From NCBI GenBank assembly GCA_016190175.1, contig JACPRC010000023.1, positions 1 through 60,761 on the forward strand: DNA of 60,761 nucleotides, in the 5' to 3' direction. Source of the stretch: Planctomycetota bacterium. GTDB lineage: Bacteria; Planctomycetota; MHYJ01; JACPRB01. The position numbers and the translations under genes were made by a program. Shown here one piece after another: positions 25,308 to 34,384 of this stretch. Each line of letters opens with the position of its first letter. Within the stretch, counting starts at the first letter, position 1. The notes under the pieces are model-generated. The model did not search any database, was not told the DNA's origin, and saw only the letters and a program-made list of their open reading frames with translations.

Positions 25308-26825
25308 CTACGCGGGGACCGATTTGTCGGAGACGTCGAAGATCTCGCGGACCTCCGCGGCCGTCCCCGCCTGCAGGAGGCGCTCCTTGAGGTAGTCGCT
25401 CGACAGGAGCCGGCTGATCTTCGCCAGGACCCGCACGTGCGCGCCCTCGTCGTGCGGCGGCGTCGCGATCAGGAAGAGAAGCTGCGCGGGCTTGCCGTCG
25501 AGCGACGCGAACTCGACCCCCTCGCTCCGCGCGAAGGCCGCGACGGGCCGCGCGAGCCCGGGGAGTCGCGCGTGCGGGATGGCCACGCCCTCGCCCAGGC
25601 CCGTCGAAGCGAGGTCCTCCCGCTTCAGGATCGCCTGGACGAGCGGCTCCACGCCGACGCCGGGCACCGCGCCCGCGAGGATCTCGCACAGGCGCCGCAC
25701 CGCCTCCGCCTTCGTCGCGGCCCGCAGGCCGGTGTCGATCGCCGCCTCCGGCACGAGGTCGATGAGACGCTCCTCCTTCACGGGCTCGAACTCGTCGCGG
25801 ATCGTCCCGATCAGTTCCTCGAGGACGTCCTCGAGCGTGACGATCCCGATCCACTTGCCGTGCGTGTCCTCGACGACCGCCATGTGCGTCCCCATCTGGT
25901 GGAAATGGGTGATGAGGTTCTCGAGGGTGAGGTCCGGCCTTACCACCGCGATCGGCCGCGCGAGCTTGACGAGGTCGGGCGGATCGGGCGCCTTTCCCAG
26001 CGCGACGGTGATGTCCTTGACGTGCACCTCGGTGTCGATCCGCGTGCGATCGGGGCGCCGGAGCGGATAGCGCGAGTGCATGCACTTCCGGATCCGCTCG
26101 AAGTTCTCCGGCCACGGGGCCGCCGCGTCCAGCGTGACCGCCTTCGACGCGGGGATCATGACGTCCTCCACGGTCAGGGTCCCGAAGTCGAGGAGGTTCT
26201 CCATCATGAGGAGGCGCGAGAGGGTGAACTGGCCGCGCTCGTGCGAGGCGCCCAGGATCATCCGCAACTCCTCCTCGGTGTGGCCCGCCTCGGTCTCCGA
26301 GGCGGGGGGGATTCCCATGATGCGCATCGCCAGGTTCGACATGGCGTTGAGAATCCAGAGGGCCGGGAAGAAGAGAAGGAAGAAGATGAAGAGCGGCTTC
26401 GCCGAGAAGAGTGCCGCGCGCTCCGCCCTTCGGATTGCATAGGACTTCGGTATCAGCTCGCCGAGGACGATGTGGAGAAACGTGATGAGGACGAACGACA
26501 TGGCGACCGCGACGCTGTGGCTGACGACCTTGGGCCAGATCCCGGGCAGGTCGAGGAGCGGCTGGAGGAGTCGCGCGAAGGCGGGCTCGCCGATCCAGCC
26601 CAGGGCGAGGCTGGCGATCGTGATGCCGAGCTGACAGGCGGCGAGGTAGGCGTCCATCTTCGACTGGATCGCCAGCGCCCGCTCCGCCGTCAGGTCGCCC
26701 GAACGCGCCAGCTCGCGGATGCGGGTGGCCCGCACCTTGACGATGGCGAACTCCGCGAGGACGAAGAAGCCGTTGAGGAAGACGAAGAGGAGGGCCCCGA
26801 GGAGGTAGAGGATCTGGAGGAGCAT
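25308..26825 (-). CDS. CorC/CNNM-type membrane protein fused to a PTS EIIA-like domain
   Basis: 505 residues from ATG 26825; a TTG 39 bases upstream is in frame but unlikely. Domains in order: DUF21/CNNM membrane domain with four helices (~1-190, GELIPKSYAIRRAE), a CBS pair (~210-345, LENLITHFHQMGTHMAVVED), and a PTS EIIA type-2 domain (~350-500) with the phosphorylatable His in GEGVAIPHARLPGLARP. CNNM/CorC proteins act in Mg2+ or Co2+ export. An EIIA domain on the same chain suggests control by PTS phosphorylation. The usual C-terminal CorC_HlyC domain is replaced. Confidence 0.85.
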   Translation of the reverse strand: MLLQILYLLGALLFVFLNGFFVLAEFAIVKVRATRIRELARSGDLTAERALAIQSKMDAYLAACQLGITIASLALGWIGEPAFARLLQPLLDLPGIWPKVVSHSVAVAMSFVLITFLHIVLGELIPKSYAIRRAERAALFSAKPLFIFFLLFFPALWILNAMSNLAMRIMGIPPASETEAGHTEEELRMILGASHERGQFTLSRLLMMENLLDFGTLTVEDVMIPASKAVTLDAAAPWPENFERIRKCMHSRYPLRRPDRTRIDTEVHVKDITVALGKAPDPPDLVKLARPIAVVRPDLTLENLITHFHQMGTHMAVVEDTHGKWIGIVTLEDVLEELIGTIRDEFEPVKEERLIDLVPEAAIDTGLRAATKAEAVRRLCEILAGAVPGVGVEPLVQAILKREDLASTGLGEGVAIPHARLPGLARPVAAFARSEGVEFASLDGKPAQLLFLIATPPHDEGAHVRVLAKISRLLSSDYLKERLLQAGTAAEVREIFDVSDKSVPA

Positions 26826-26910
26826 CGGCGGGGTGAGTAAACACGCTGAGGACGGCGGGATCAAGCAAAAGGAGGGGCGACGCGCCTTCCTCTATGTTAG
26901 GGTTTCCTCC

Positions 26911-28530
26911 ATGTCCCGGCCGCCGGCGGCCTTCCTCCTCCTCCTCCTCGCGGCGTGCGTCGCGCCGCGCCGCCCCGACGTGCCGCTCTCGTCGCGGATC
27001 GACGCGGTCCTGGGGCCGAGGCAGAACGCGGGGCCGGACGGGATCGTCCTCGGATCCTGCGGCGCGCGCCTTCGTGCCGAGGGGCTGCTCGCGCGGCCCG
27101 GGATGCAGGGGAAGTTCAGCGTGGACGGCGCCGCCCGCGGGCCGCTCTTCGCCCTGGAAATCATCGAGAACGGCCGCCCCATCGTCTTCCCCCCGCTTGC
27201 GCACCTCTGGTGGCCCTCGCACGTCGGCATGGAGGGGCGCGCCGAGGGGCTGCGGCTTCTGGAGCGCAAGTTCATCACGGCGGACGACCGCGCCGTCGAT
27301 CTCGTCCACATCCAGAACGAGTCGTGCGAGAGCCGGACGCTTCTTCTGCGGGCGGCGGGGCTTCTCGAACGCACGGTGACGCTTGCGCCCGGCGCGCTCG
27401 TGGAGTTCCCGATCGTCTTCGGCGGCGCACCGGCCGCCGGGTCCGTGGACGAGATGCTGGAGCGCCACCTCGCGGAGTACTCCGGCTGGTTCGAGAAGAA
27501 CATCCCCGACTTCGAGTGCGCCGACGCGTGGTTCATGAAGCTGTGGTATCACCGTTGGTTCCTGGCGCGGGCGGGGCGCGTCGCGGCGGTCTCGGATCTC
27601 CGATGGCAGCGGGGCCCGGGAGGTGGGCGGACCTCGCGGCGTTCGCCGGCCGAAGAATGGGCGCTGCATCTCGTGCACCCGGACCGCGAGCGAATGAAAT
27701 CCCTCATTTCGGGGATGGAGCCGGAACTTGCCGGGTGCTTCCCCGAAGGGTTCGATGAAAGCATCGCGATCGCCTGCGGCGTCCATGCGGACGCGACGGC
27801 ATGCATTCTGGCGCCGTCGGGCGACGCTCTGGCGCACCGCCGGTGCGTTGTGATCCAGGCGCAAGCCGCGGACGTGATCGAGAAACTGTTGGCCCGGCCC
27901 GATGCGGCGAAGTCGCTGGAGAGTCTGTTCCCGCACGCCTACCGCGTTCTCCCTCCCGAGGAGCGCCGCTATGACGCCGTCTTCGACCGCCTCTTCGACC
28001 CCGCGCAGTTCTGGACGCCGATCCCCGCGCCCTGGAAGTCGGGGGGAACGGAAGTGGTGCTTTCCTTCGACTCCCTCGTCCTCGAGGCGCTTGCCAACGC
28101 GATCAAGTTCTACCGCATCCCTTCGGTGACCCGGGCGCGGTTCTTCGACTTCCTCCACCGGTACGTCCGCGCGCAATTCGACGGCGGCGACTTCTCGAAA
28201 CCCGGCGTGCCGGCGGCGGTCCACGCCGAGACCGGCGCGTGGCTGACGCCGGCGGACCGCGACGTGAGATCCGGCTTCGCCGACATCCTGATCCGCCACA
28301 TGGGCGGGCTCACGCCGCGGGCCGACGACGTCCTCGAGTTCCATCCGATCGTCGAGGCGTTGCCCTGGTTCCGCTTCCGCAACGTCCCGTATCGCGGAGC
28401 GCTTCTGGAGATCCGATGGGACGCGCGGGAGGGCTTCTCGGTGAAGCGCGACGGGAAGCTCCTCTTCACGACGCCGGCGCTGCGGCACGTGGAGTGGGGC
28501 GGGAAGACGGGGCTGCGAATCCTCGATTGA
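26911..28530 (+). CDS. Lipoprotein with glycosidase-like (alpha/alpha)6 barrel
   Basis: 539 residues. Lipobox at ~17 (LLLLLAACV), so it is lipid-anchored outside the cytoplasm. The body begins with a beta-sandwich-like region (to ~190) and then helical hairpins (FECADAWFMKLWYHRWFLAR, VLEALANAIKFYRIPSV). It ends in LEFHPIVEALPWFRFRNVPY and a beta hairpin, similar to MGH1-like or GH65/GH63-like hydrolases. No family assignment is safe. The start was chosen at the ATG beginning the signal peptide. Confidence 0.6.
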   Translation: MSRPPAAFLLLLLAACVAPRRPDVPLSSRIDAVLGPRQNAGPDGIVLGSCGARLRAEGLLARPGMQGKFSVDGAARGPLFALEIIENGRPIVFPPLAHLWWPSHVGMEGRAEGLRLLERKFITADDRAVDLVHIQNESCESRTLLLRAAGLLERTVTLAPGALVEFPIVFGGAPAAGSVDEMLERHLAEYSGWFEKNIPDFECADAWFMKLWYHRWFLARAGRVAAVSDLRWQRGPGGGRTSRRSPAEEWALHLVHPDRERMKSLISGMEPELAGCFPEGFDESIAIACGVHADATACILAPSGDALAHRRCVVIQAQAADVIEKLLARPDAAKSLESLFPHAYRVLPPEERRYDAVFDRLFDPAQFWTPIPAPWKSGGTEVVLSFDSLVLEALANAIKFYRIPSVTRARFFDFLHRYVRAQFDGGDFSKPGVPAAVHAETGAWLTPADRDVRSGFADILIRHMGGLTPRADDVLEFHPIVEALPWFRFRNVPYRGALLEIRWDAREGFSVKRDGKLLFTTPALRHVEWGGKTGLRILD

Positions 28531-28572
28531 TCGTGCCGATTTCCCTTGGCGGGGCGGCGTTCCCCATTTTCG

Positions 28573-28602
28573 TTGACGCTCCCGCTCCGCGCGCCCTATA
28601 AG
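28573..28602 (+). promoter_or_regulatory. corA promoter
   Basis: TTGACG (28573-28578), 18 bases, TATAAG (28597-28602). The GTG start at 28611 is eight bases after the -10 box, so transcription should begin at or next to the start codon. Confidence 0.6.
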
Positions 28603-28610
28603 GGCTCCGC

Positions 28611-29573
28611 GTGATCACGACCCTCTTCGCCCAACCCGGCGGGCGCGCGACGAAACTCGACGGCGACGCCGACCTCCCGCGCCTCCTTCAGGAGGGGAAG
28701 GGCGTCGTCTGGGTCGACCTCGACCGCGCGGCGGAGGCGGAGGTGAAGGTCCTCTCCGACGTCTTCCGCTTCCACCAGCTCGCCGTCGAGGACTGCGTGG
28801 CGGAGTCGAGCCACCCGAAGATCAACGACTACGGCGAGTACGTCTACCTCGTGATGCACGGCGCCTCGCGCGACGCGAAAGGGAAGTTCGTGACGCACGA
28901 GCTGGACCTTTTCTGCGGGAGGAACTTCCTCGTCACGTATCGGCAGGACGACATCCCCGCGATCGCGGATCTCCGCAAGCGCTGCATCGAGATCGAAGGG
29001 CTCCTCGCGCGCGGCGCGGACTTCCTCCTCCACGAGATCCTCGACGACCTCGCGGACAGCTTCGCGGTGACGATCGAGGCGCTGGAGACGCAGGTGGACG
29101 GCATCGAGGGGAAGCTCTTCAAGTCGCCCTCCGTGCGCCTCCTCGCCGAGATCTTCGCGTTCAAACGGGACATCCTGCGCCTGAAGCGCGTCGTCTTTCC
29201 GCAGCGGGAGGTGCTGAACCGGCTCGCCCGGGCCGAGTTCAAGGTGGTCTCGAAGGAGGCGGCCCCGTATTTCCGCGACGTGTACGACCACGTCTATCGC
29301 GTGGCGGACCTCGCGGAGAACTTCCGGGACGTCGTCACGAGCGCGCTGGAGACGTACCTCACCGTCGTGTCGAATCGGACGAACGAGACGGTGAAGATCC
29401 TGACGGTCTTCTCCATCATCCTGATGACGCTGGCGCTCGTGGCGGGGATCTACGGGATGAACGTGCCGCTTCCGCTGGCGCAGCGCGGGTACGCGATCTG
29501 GCTCGTCATCGGCTTCATGGGGACGATTGCGGGCGGGCTGTACCTCTTCTTCCGCGGCCGCAAGTGGGTGTGA
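28611..29573 (+). CDS. corA: CorA-family Mg2+/Co2+ transporter
   Basis: 320 residues from a GTG. A cytoplasmic alpha/beta funnel domain and a long stalk helix come first, then two C-terminal membrane helices (~262-282 and ~295-315) joined by the selectivity motif YGMNVPLP. It imports divalent cations as a pentamer. It lies near the CorC-type gene, which may have an opposing role in Mg2+ balance. Confidence 0.93.
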   Translation: MITTLFAQPGGRATKLDGDADLPRLLQEGKGVVWVDLDRAAEAEVKVLSDVFRFHQLAVEDCVAESSHPKINDYGEYVYLVMHGASRDAKGKFVTHELDLFCGRNFLVTYRQDDIPAIADLRKRCIEIEGLLARGADFLLHEILDDLADSFAVTIEALETQVDGIEGKLFKSPSVRLLAEIFAFKRDILRLKRVVFPQREVLNRLARAEFKVVSKEAAPYFRDVYDHVYRVADLAENFRDVVTSALETYLTVVSNRTNETVKILTVFSIILMTLALVAGIYGMNVPLPLAQRGYAIWLVIGFMGTIAGGLYLFFRGRKWV

Positions 29574-29615
29574 CGGCCGGCCGCGATCGCCACGCCGAAG
29601 CGGGACAAGCCGGGA

Positions 29616-30245
29616 TCATTCCTTTCGCGCCACGACGGCATGGATCGGGAGGATTCCCGCGATCCGATCCCGGAGGACGACCCGGAAACCGCGAGACTCG
29701 ACCAAACGGGGCAGGGCATTTCCCGAGAAACGCGTGACGATGGGAAAGCCGGAGAGGGCCAACAGTCGCGAGACCGCGCGCGCGAGCGGGTTGTCGCCGT
29801 GAGCGAACGTGGGGACCGCGAGAAGCCCCCCGGGCACGAGCACGCGCCGCGACTCGGCCAGCATGGCCGCGGGATCGGGCAGGAGATGCAGGAGGTTCGC
29901 CGCGACCACGCCGTCGAACTCCCCCGGCGGCCAGTCCAGATGGAGAGCGTCGACGAGGAGGATCTCGACGTTTCGGGCGCCGGAGGAGGCGAGACGGCCG
30001 CGGAGGATATCGAGCATCTCGGGAGAGCGGTCCGTCGCGACCAGCGACGGAATCGCGCGGGCCAACGGTTCCGAGAACAGGCCGGTCCCGGCCGCGAGCT
30101 CGAGCACGCGGCGCCGACCGCGCAGGATCTCCGCGAGCCGCGACGCGAGCAGCGGAAGACGGCGGTTCAGCAGCAGGGCGGCGCGGTCATAGCGCCGCGC
30201 GTGGAGGCGCCAGTATGCGGGATCGGGGGATCCCGGCGCCCTCAC
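29616..30245 (-). CDS. SAM-dependent methyltransferase (class I)
   Basis: 209 residues from the GTG that overlaps the moxR stop (GTGA). Motif I VLELAAGTGLFSEPLA, motif post-I VATDRSPEML, and motif IV VAANLLHLLPDP place it with UbiE/Methyltransf_11 small-molecule methyltransferases. The substrate is unknown. It is coupled to moxR and converges on corA. Confidence 0.8.
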   Translation of the reverse strand: MRAPGSPDPAYWRLHARRYDRAALLLNRRLPLLASRLAEILRGRRRVLELAAGTGLFSEPLARAIPSLVATDRSPEMLDILRGRLASSGARNVEILLVDALHLDWPPGEFDGVVAANLLHLLPDPAAMLAESRRVLVPGGLLAVPTFAHGDNPLARAVSRLLALSGFPIVTRFSGNALPRLVESRGFRVVLRDRIAGILPIHAVVARKE

Positions 30246-31237
30246 GCCTTCGCCGCCGCCATCTCCGGCGTCTCCTCGAGCACCTTCGCGACGATCTGAT
30301 CCGGCCGCATCCCCTCCGCCTCCGCCTCGAAGTTGAGGATGAGCCGGTGGCGCAGCGCCGGATACGCCGCCTCCCGGATGTCCGCGAAGGCGACGTTGTA
30401 GCGGCCCTTCGTGAGCGCGAGGATCTTGCCGGCGAGGACCAGGGCCTGCGCGCCGCGGGGGCTCGAGCCGTACCGGAGGTACTTCCGCGCGACGGACGCG
30501 CCGTCTCCCGGGTGGGTCGCCAGGACCAGCCGCGCCGCGTACTCCTTCACGTGCGAGGCGATGGGGACCTCGCGCGCGAGGGCGCGCATCCCGAGGATCT
30601 CGGACCCGCTCAGGGCGGGTTTCGGCGTCTCGGACTCCTGGCCCGTCGTGCGGTCGATGACCTGCACCAGCTCCGCGAGGTTCGACGGCTTCACCTCGAT
30701 CTTGAAGAAGAAGCGGTCCACCTGCGCCTCGGGGAGCGGATAGGTCCCCTCCATCTCGATCGGGTTCTGCGTCGCGAGCACGAAGAACGGCTCGTCGAGC
30801 GCATGGCGCACGCCGCTCACGGTGATGCCGTGCTCCTGCATCGCCTCGAGGAGGGCGGACTGGGTCTTCGGCGTCGCGCGGTTGATCTCGTCGGCGAGGA
30901 CGACGTTCCCGAAGATCGGCCCCGGCTGGAACTGGAACGACTTCCGGCCGGACGGGTCGTCCACGACGATGTTCGTCCCGATGATGTCCGCGGGCATGAG
31001 GTCGGGCGTGAACTGGATGCGGCTGAACTTGAGGCTCAGGCCGTTCGCGATCGTGCGGACGAGGAGGGTCTTGCCGAGGCCGGGCACGCCCTCGAGGAGC
31101 GCGTGGCCTCCCGCCAGGATCGTGACGAGGAGCTGCCGGACGACCTCGCCGTGGCCGACGATGACCTTGGCGATCTCGGCGCGGAGTTTCTCGAGGGAGT
31201 CGCGGAACCGCGAGGCCTGTTCTTCGATGGTCGGCAT
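30242..31237 (-). CDS. MoxR-family AAA ATPase
   Basis: 331 residues. Walker A GVPGLGKT (~50), Walker B VVLADEINRA (~110), sensor 1 FFVLATQNP and a MoxR-type EGTYPLPEAQVDRF. MoxR ATPases act as chaperones that insert metals or activate partner complexes, usually with von Willebrand A-domain proteins. None is encoded next to it here; the only coupled partner is a methyltransferase. The weak ribosome-binding site lies at the edge of a repeat block. Confidence 0.9.
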   Translation of the reverse strand: MPTIEEQASRFRDSLEKLRAEIAKVIVGHGEVVRQLLVTILAGGHALLEGVPGLGKTLLVRTIANGLSLKFSRIQFTPDLMPADIIGTNIVVDDPSGRKSFQFQPGPIFGNVVLADEINRATPKTQSALLEAMQEHGITVSGVRHALDEPFFVLATQNPIEMEGTYPLPEAQVDRFFFKIEVKPSNLAELVQVIDRTTGQESETPKPALSGSEILGMRALAREVPIASHVKEYAARLVLATHPGDGASVARKYLRYGSSPRGAQALVLAGKILALTKGRYNVAFADIREAAYPALRHRLILNFEAEAEGMRPDQIVAKVLEETPEMAAAKA

Positions 31238-31238
31238 T

Positions 31239-31288
31239 CAGCTTTCGGCCGTCCGCTATCGGGGCGGCTGACGGCTGACGGCTGACGG
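31239..31288 (+). repeat. GCTGA-type repeat run next to element E2
   Basis: Three direct 7-base units GGCTGAC (from ~31265) follow CAGCTTTCGGCC and run directly into the left end CTAGCCCG of the large element. They belong to the same family as the runs at 11953 and 55886. Confidence 0.55.
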
Positions 31289-31512
31289 CTAGCCCGAAGG
31301 ATTCATGTCGGCTTCGCCGCCGACATGAATCCTTCGCCCTGCGGGCAGCTTCATCGGCCCTCCAGGCCGATTCCGCTGGACAGCCCCTCCGGCTCCGCCC
31401 GACGCCCTGTCGGGCTTCGCCGTCGGCCCGCGGCGCCGCTATTGCCGCAGCGGTACGCGCCGCGGGCGGATTATTCATGAAGGCTCTCGCCTTCATGAAC
31501 AATCCGGGCTAG
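31289..31512. repeat. CTAG-bounded multi-hairpin element E2
   Basis: 224 bases with complementary ends CTAGCCCG and CGGGCTAG. Inside are four or five stems: a 17-base perfect stem (GAAGGATTCATGTCGGC against its complement, 31296-31335), TCGGCC/GGCCGA, CCCGCGGCGC/GCGCCGCGGG, and near the right end GGATTATTCATGAAGG with a near-perfect partner. No reading frame. The terminal CTAG contributes the TAG stop codon of rpoN. It shares word order with the elements at 33769-34071 and 18391-18486. Confidence 0.75.
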
Positions 31513-33038
31513 TACTGCTTCCGGATCCGCGACGACGGGATGCCCATCTCCTCGCGGTACTTCGCGATCGTCCGCCGCGCGGCGGCGACGCCGTGCTGGT
31601 TCTTGAGGATCTTGGCGATCTCGAGGTCCGAGAGGGGCTCGGTCTTCTTCTCGCCGTCCACGACCTCGCGGATCCTCTCCATGAGGGAGAGGCGCGTCTT
31701 CTCGTCCTGCGGCTCCGCGGGTCCGGCGCCGGGGAAGATCATCTTCGTATCGCCCTTCGGGGCCGCGGACGCGAAGAAGAACTTCATCGGGAAGATCCCG
31801 CGCGGGGTCTCGATCCACTTCCCCGAGATCGCGCGGGAGACCGTCGAGACGTGGATGCCGACGGCGTCGGCGATCTCCTGCATCTTCAGCGGTTTCAGGG
31901 ACTCGATGCCGTGCTCGAAGAAGTCCCCCTGGCGCTTCAGGATCTCCGCCGTGATCTTCTGGATCGTCGATCGGCGCTGCTCGATCGCGGAGATGAGCAT
32001 CTTGCCCGACTCGATCTTGCGCTTGAGGAACTCGCGCTCCTCCTTCGAGAGCGTCTTGTCCCGCGCCATCTCGGCATACTTCGGGTTCACCGTGATCGGC
32101 GGCAGGTACGAGTCCTCGAGCATGATCTCGTAGTGGCCGTCCACGGCCTTGATGAGGACCTCGGGGAAGACGCGCGGGTTGGGGACGGTCGCGAAGTTGA
32201 TCCCGGGCTTCGGCTGGAGCTTCTGCACCTCGGCGACGAGGCCCTTCACCTCCTCGAGGATCTCGTTCGGGTTCGGCTCGCCCTGGTGGCCCAGCATCTC
32301 GAGGATCTCGGGCTGGGCGCAGAAGTCCTTCACGATCTTCGGGAGGCGGTTGTTCCCGATGTCCTCGAGGTGGTTCTCGATGAGGTGGCGCAGGAGCGGG
32401 TAGAGGGCGTCGCCCTCGTCGAGCTGGAGCAGCAGGCACTCCTTGAGGGACCGCGCGCCGACGCCGCGGGGCTCCATCGTCTGGATGAGCTGGAGCGCGC
32501 GGGCCACCTTCACGACCAGGACCTCCATCGACTCCTTCTTCAGATCCTCGGGGAAGGAGTTCGCGATCTCCTCGGGGGTGAAGATGAGGTAGCCGTTGTC
32601 GTCGATGTTCTGGATCACCGCCAGGCAGAAGGGGCGGACCTCCTCGGGAATCTCCATGAGGGAGATCTGGTTCGAGAGGTGGTCGCGGAGCGACTCGGGT
32701 TTGGCCCCCTCGTTCTGGAGCATCTCGAGGCGCTTCTCCGCGTCCTCTCCGGAATCGCTCCGGCGGGTGCGGCGCTCGCTCTCGAGCCACTGTTCCTCGA
32801 CGGCCTCCAGCAGCTCCCGCTTCGCCTGCTCCTCGGGCGCCTCGACCTCGGCGGCCGGCGTCTCCGGCTCGTCGCTCTCCTGCTTCTCCTCGATCGTCGG
32901 GTTCTGCTCCAGCTCCGTCAGGACCAGCTCGCGCAGGTCGAGGACGGGGAGCTGCAGCATCTGCAGGTTCTGGATCATCCGCTGCGAGAGCTGCTGGCGC
33001 ATCTCCTGCCGCTGCTGAAGATGGGCCTCCATCTTCAT
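31509..33038 (-). CDS. rpoN: RNA polymerase sigma-54 factor
   Basis: 509 residues. Glutamine-rich activator-binding region I (LSQRMIQNLQMLQLPVLDL), an acidic region II (~60-110), a core-binding domain, a helix-turn-helix with ADAVGIHVSTVSRAISGKWI, and the RpoN box ARRTIAKYREEMGIPSS near the C-terminus. It directs enhancer-dependent transcription. A matching activator with GAFTGA is encoded at 50618. The TAG stop is formed by the end of element E2. Ribosome-binding site AAAGGAG. Confidence 0.97.
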   Translation of the reverse strand: MKMEAHLQQRQEMRQQLSQRMIQNLQMLQLPVLDLRELVLTELEQNPTIEEKQESDEPETPAAEVEAPEEQAKRELLEAVEEQWLESERRTRRSDSGEDAEKRLEMLQNEGAKPESLRDHLSNQISLMEIPEEVRPFCLAVIQNIDDNGYLIFTPEEIANSFPEDLKKESMEVLVVKVARALQLIQTMEPRGVGARSLKECLLLQLDEGDALYPLLRHLIENHLEDIGNNRLPKIVKDFCAQPEILEMLGHQGEPNPNEILEEVKGLVAEVQKLQPKPGINFATVPNPRVFPEVLIKAVDGHYEIMLEDSYLPPITVNPKYAEMARDKTLSKEEREFLKRKIESGKMLISAIEQRRSTIQKITAEILKRQGDFFEHGIESLKPLKMQEIADAVGIHVSTVSRAISGKWIETPRGIFPMKFFFASAAPKGDTKMIFPGAGPAEPQDEKTRLSLMERIREVVDGEKKTEPLSDLEIAKILKNQHGVAAARRTIAKYREEMGIPSSRIRKQY

Positions 33039-33142
33039 CCCGTTACACTCCTTTCTCTCGCCGGTGCGGCGAGTGCGCCATGCGTCCGCCGGTCGACGCT
33101 GTGCGGGACCGGCGGCGCCATGAGAGTGTGACGGGATTCATC

Positions 33143-33736
33143 CTACAACTCCCTCCGGCCCTGAAGGGCGTCGGCGACGATGGTCCGGTTGGAATACTCG
33201 AGCGATCCGCCCGCGGGGACGCCGCGCGCGATCCTCGTGACCCGGAGGTTCGGCGCGGCGAGCGCGGAGCGCAGGTAGTAGGCCGTCGCGTCCCCCTCCA
33301 TCGTCGGGTTCGTCGCGAGGATCACCTCTGCCACGTCTCCCTTCCGGACTCGGTCCACCAGCTTCGAGATCGTCAGGTGCTCCGGCCCCACGCCGTCGAG
33401 CGGGGCCAAGCGCCCGTGCAGGACGTGATACAGGCCCCGGTACGAGCCTGACTTCTCGATCGCCCACAGGTCCTGCATCTGCTCCACCACGCACACCACC
33501 GTGCGGTCGCGCTTCGGGTCGGAGCAGATCGCGCACGGATCCTGATCCGACGTATTATAGCACGAACCGCAGGACTTGACCTGCTCTTTGAGGTCCCGCA
33601 GCGCGTCGGCGAGCCGGAGGACCTCGTCTTTCTGGCGGGAGAGCAGATGGAACGCGAGACGCTCCGCGGTCTTCTCCCCGATGCCGGGGAGTTTCGAGAG
33701 CTCCTGGATGAGATTCTGGATCGGTTCCGTCTGCAC
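33143..33736 (-). CDS. recR: Recombination protein RecR
   Basis: 197 residues from a GTG with GAAGGA in front. N-terminal helix-hairpin-helix (LSKLPGIGEKTAERLAFHLL), zinc finger CGSCYNTSDQDPCAIC, a Toprim domain (VCVVEQMQDLWAIE) and the C-terminal Walker-like end. RecR works with RecF/RecO in gap repair. It sits in the common dnaX-ybaB-recR order, but element E3 has entered between ybaB and recR, 32 bases before the start. Confidence 0.96.
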   Translation of the reverse strand: MQTEPIQNLIQELSKLPGIGEKTAERLAFHLLSRQKDEVLRLADALRDLKEQVKSCGSCYNTSDQDPCAICSDPKRDRTVVCVVEQMQDLWAIEKSGSYRGLYHVLHGRLAPLDGVGPEHLTISKLVDRVRKGDVAEVILATNPTMEGDATAYYLRSALAAPNLRVTRIARGVPAGGSLEYSNRTIVADALQGRREL

Positions 33737-33768
33737 GTCCTTCGCCGATTGGAGACCGGGGACGTTCC

Positions 33769-34071
33769 CTAGCCCGCCTTATTCACGTCGGCTTCGCCGC
33801 CGACGTGAAACGGCGCCCTCCGGGCCGCTTCACCCTTGACACGGCGCTGCGGCCTTCGGCCGCGGCGCGAAGCGCCCGCCGCGCTTTGCGCGGCGGCGCC
33901 GTGTCAAGGGTTCCGCTGAACAACCCCGCTCCATCGCGCTCGACACTCCGTGTCTCGCGCGACGGGCGGCCCGCCCCGTTAGACCGATCCGGTGCCGGTC
34001 TAACGGGGCGGGCGGATTATTCACGAGTTCTCGGCCTGCGGCCGAGAACCTTCGTGGATAATCCGGGCTAG
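33769..34071. repeat. CTAG-bounded multi-hairpin element E3
   Basis: 303 bases, bounded by CTAGCCCG and CGGGCTAG as in E2. Stems visible: TTCACGTCGGC/GCCGACGTGAA; CCCTTGACACGGCGC with its exact complement, enclosing smaller GC stems; GCCCGCCCCGTTAGACCG with its exact complement; GTTCTCGGCC/GGCCGAGAAC; and GGATTATTCACGA with a near complement. Not coding. Its right end supplies the TAG stop of ybaB. The CCCCGTTAGACC arm recurs as the terminal repeat of the element at 57051-57147. Confidence 0.75.
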
Positions 34072-34373
34072 AACAATCCCGGCATCGCCAGCCCGGTGAC
34101 CTTCGCGATCTCGGCCTCCCGCAGCTTCTTCGCCTTCTTGATCCCCTCCGTCACCGCGGCGAGGATCATGTCCTCGAGGAGGCCCTTGTCGTCGGGGTTG
34201 ATGACCGACGGGTCGAGCTTGACGTCCACGACCTCCTCGGCGCCGTTGACGCGGACCTTCACCATGCCGCCGCCGGCCGTCGACTCGACGATGCGCTCCT
34301 TGAGGTCGACCTCCAGCTTGGCGAGCTTCTTCTGCATCTCCTGGATCGTCTTGCCCATGCCGCCGGGGAACAT
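34068..34373 (-). CDS. ybaB: YbaB/EbfC nucleoid-associated protein
   Basis: 101 residues, the usual length. Motifs MGKTIQEMQKKLAKLEVDLK, a Gly-rich turn GGGMVKVRVNGAEEVVDVKL and DLEDMILAAVTEGIKKA-like helices. It is a dimeric DNA-binding protein of unclear role, normally between dnaX and recR as here. Ribosome-binding site GGAGG. The stop codon comes from element E3. Confidence 0.93.
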   Translation of the reverse strand: MFPGGMGKTIQEMQKKLAKLEVDLKERIVESTAGGGMVKVRVNGAEEVVDVKLDPSVINPDDKGLLEDMILAAVTEGIKKAKKLREAEIAKVTGLAMPGLF

Positions 34374-34384
34374 GTGTCCTCCGT

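Noticed and set aside
24616-28488. 1290-codon minus-strand open frame
   Set aside because: It spans the epimerase, CorC-EIIA and lipoprotein genes in a wrong frame, with Arg/Pro-rich shadow composition typical of high-GC DNA.
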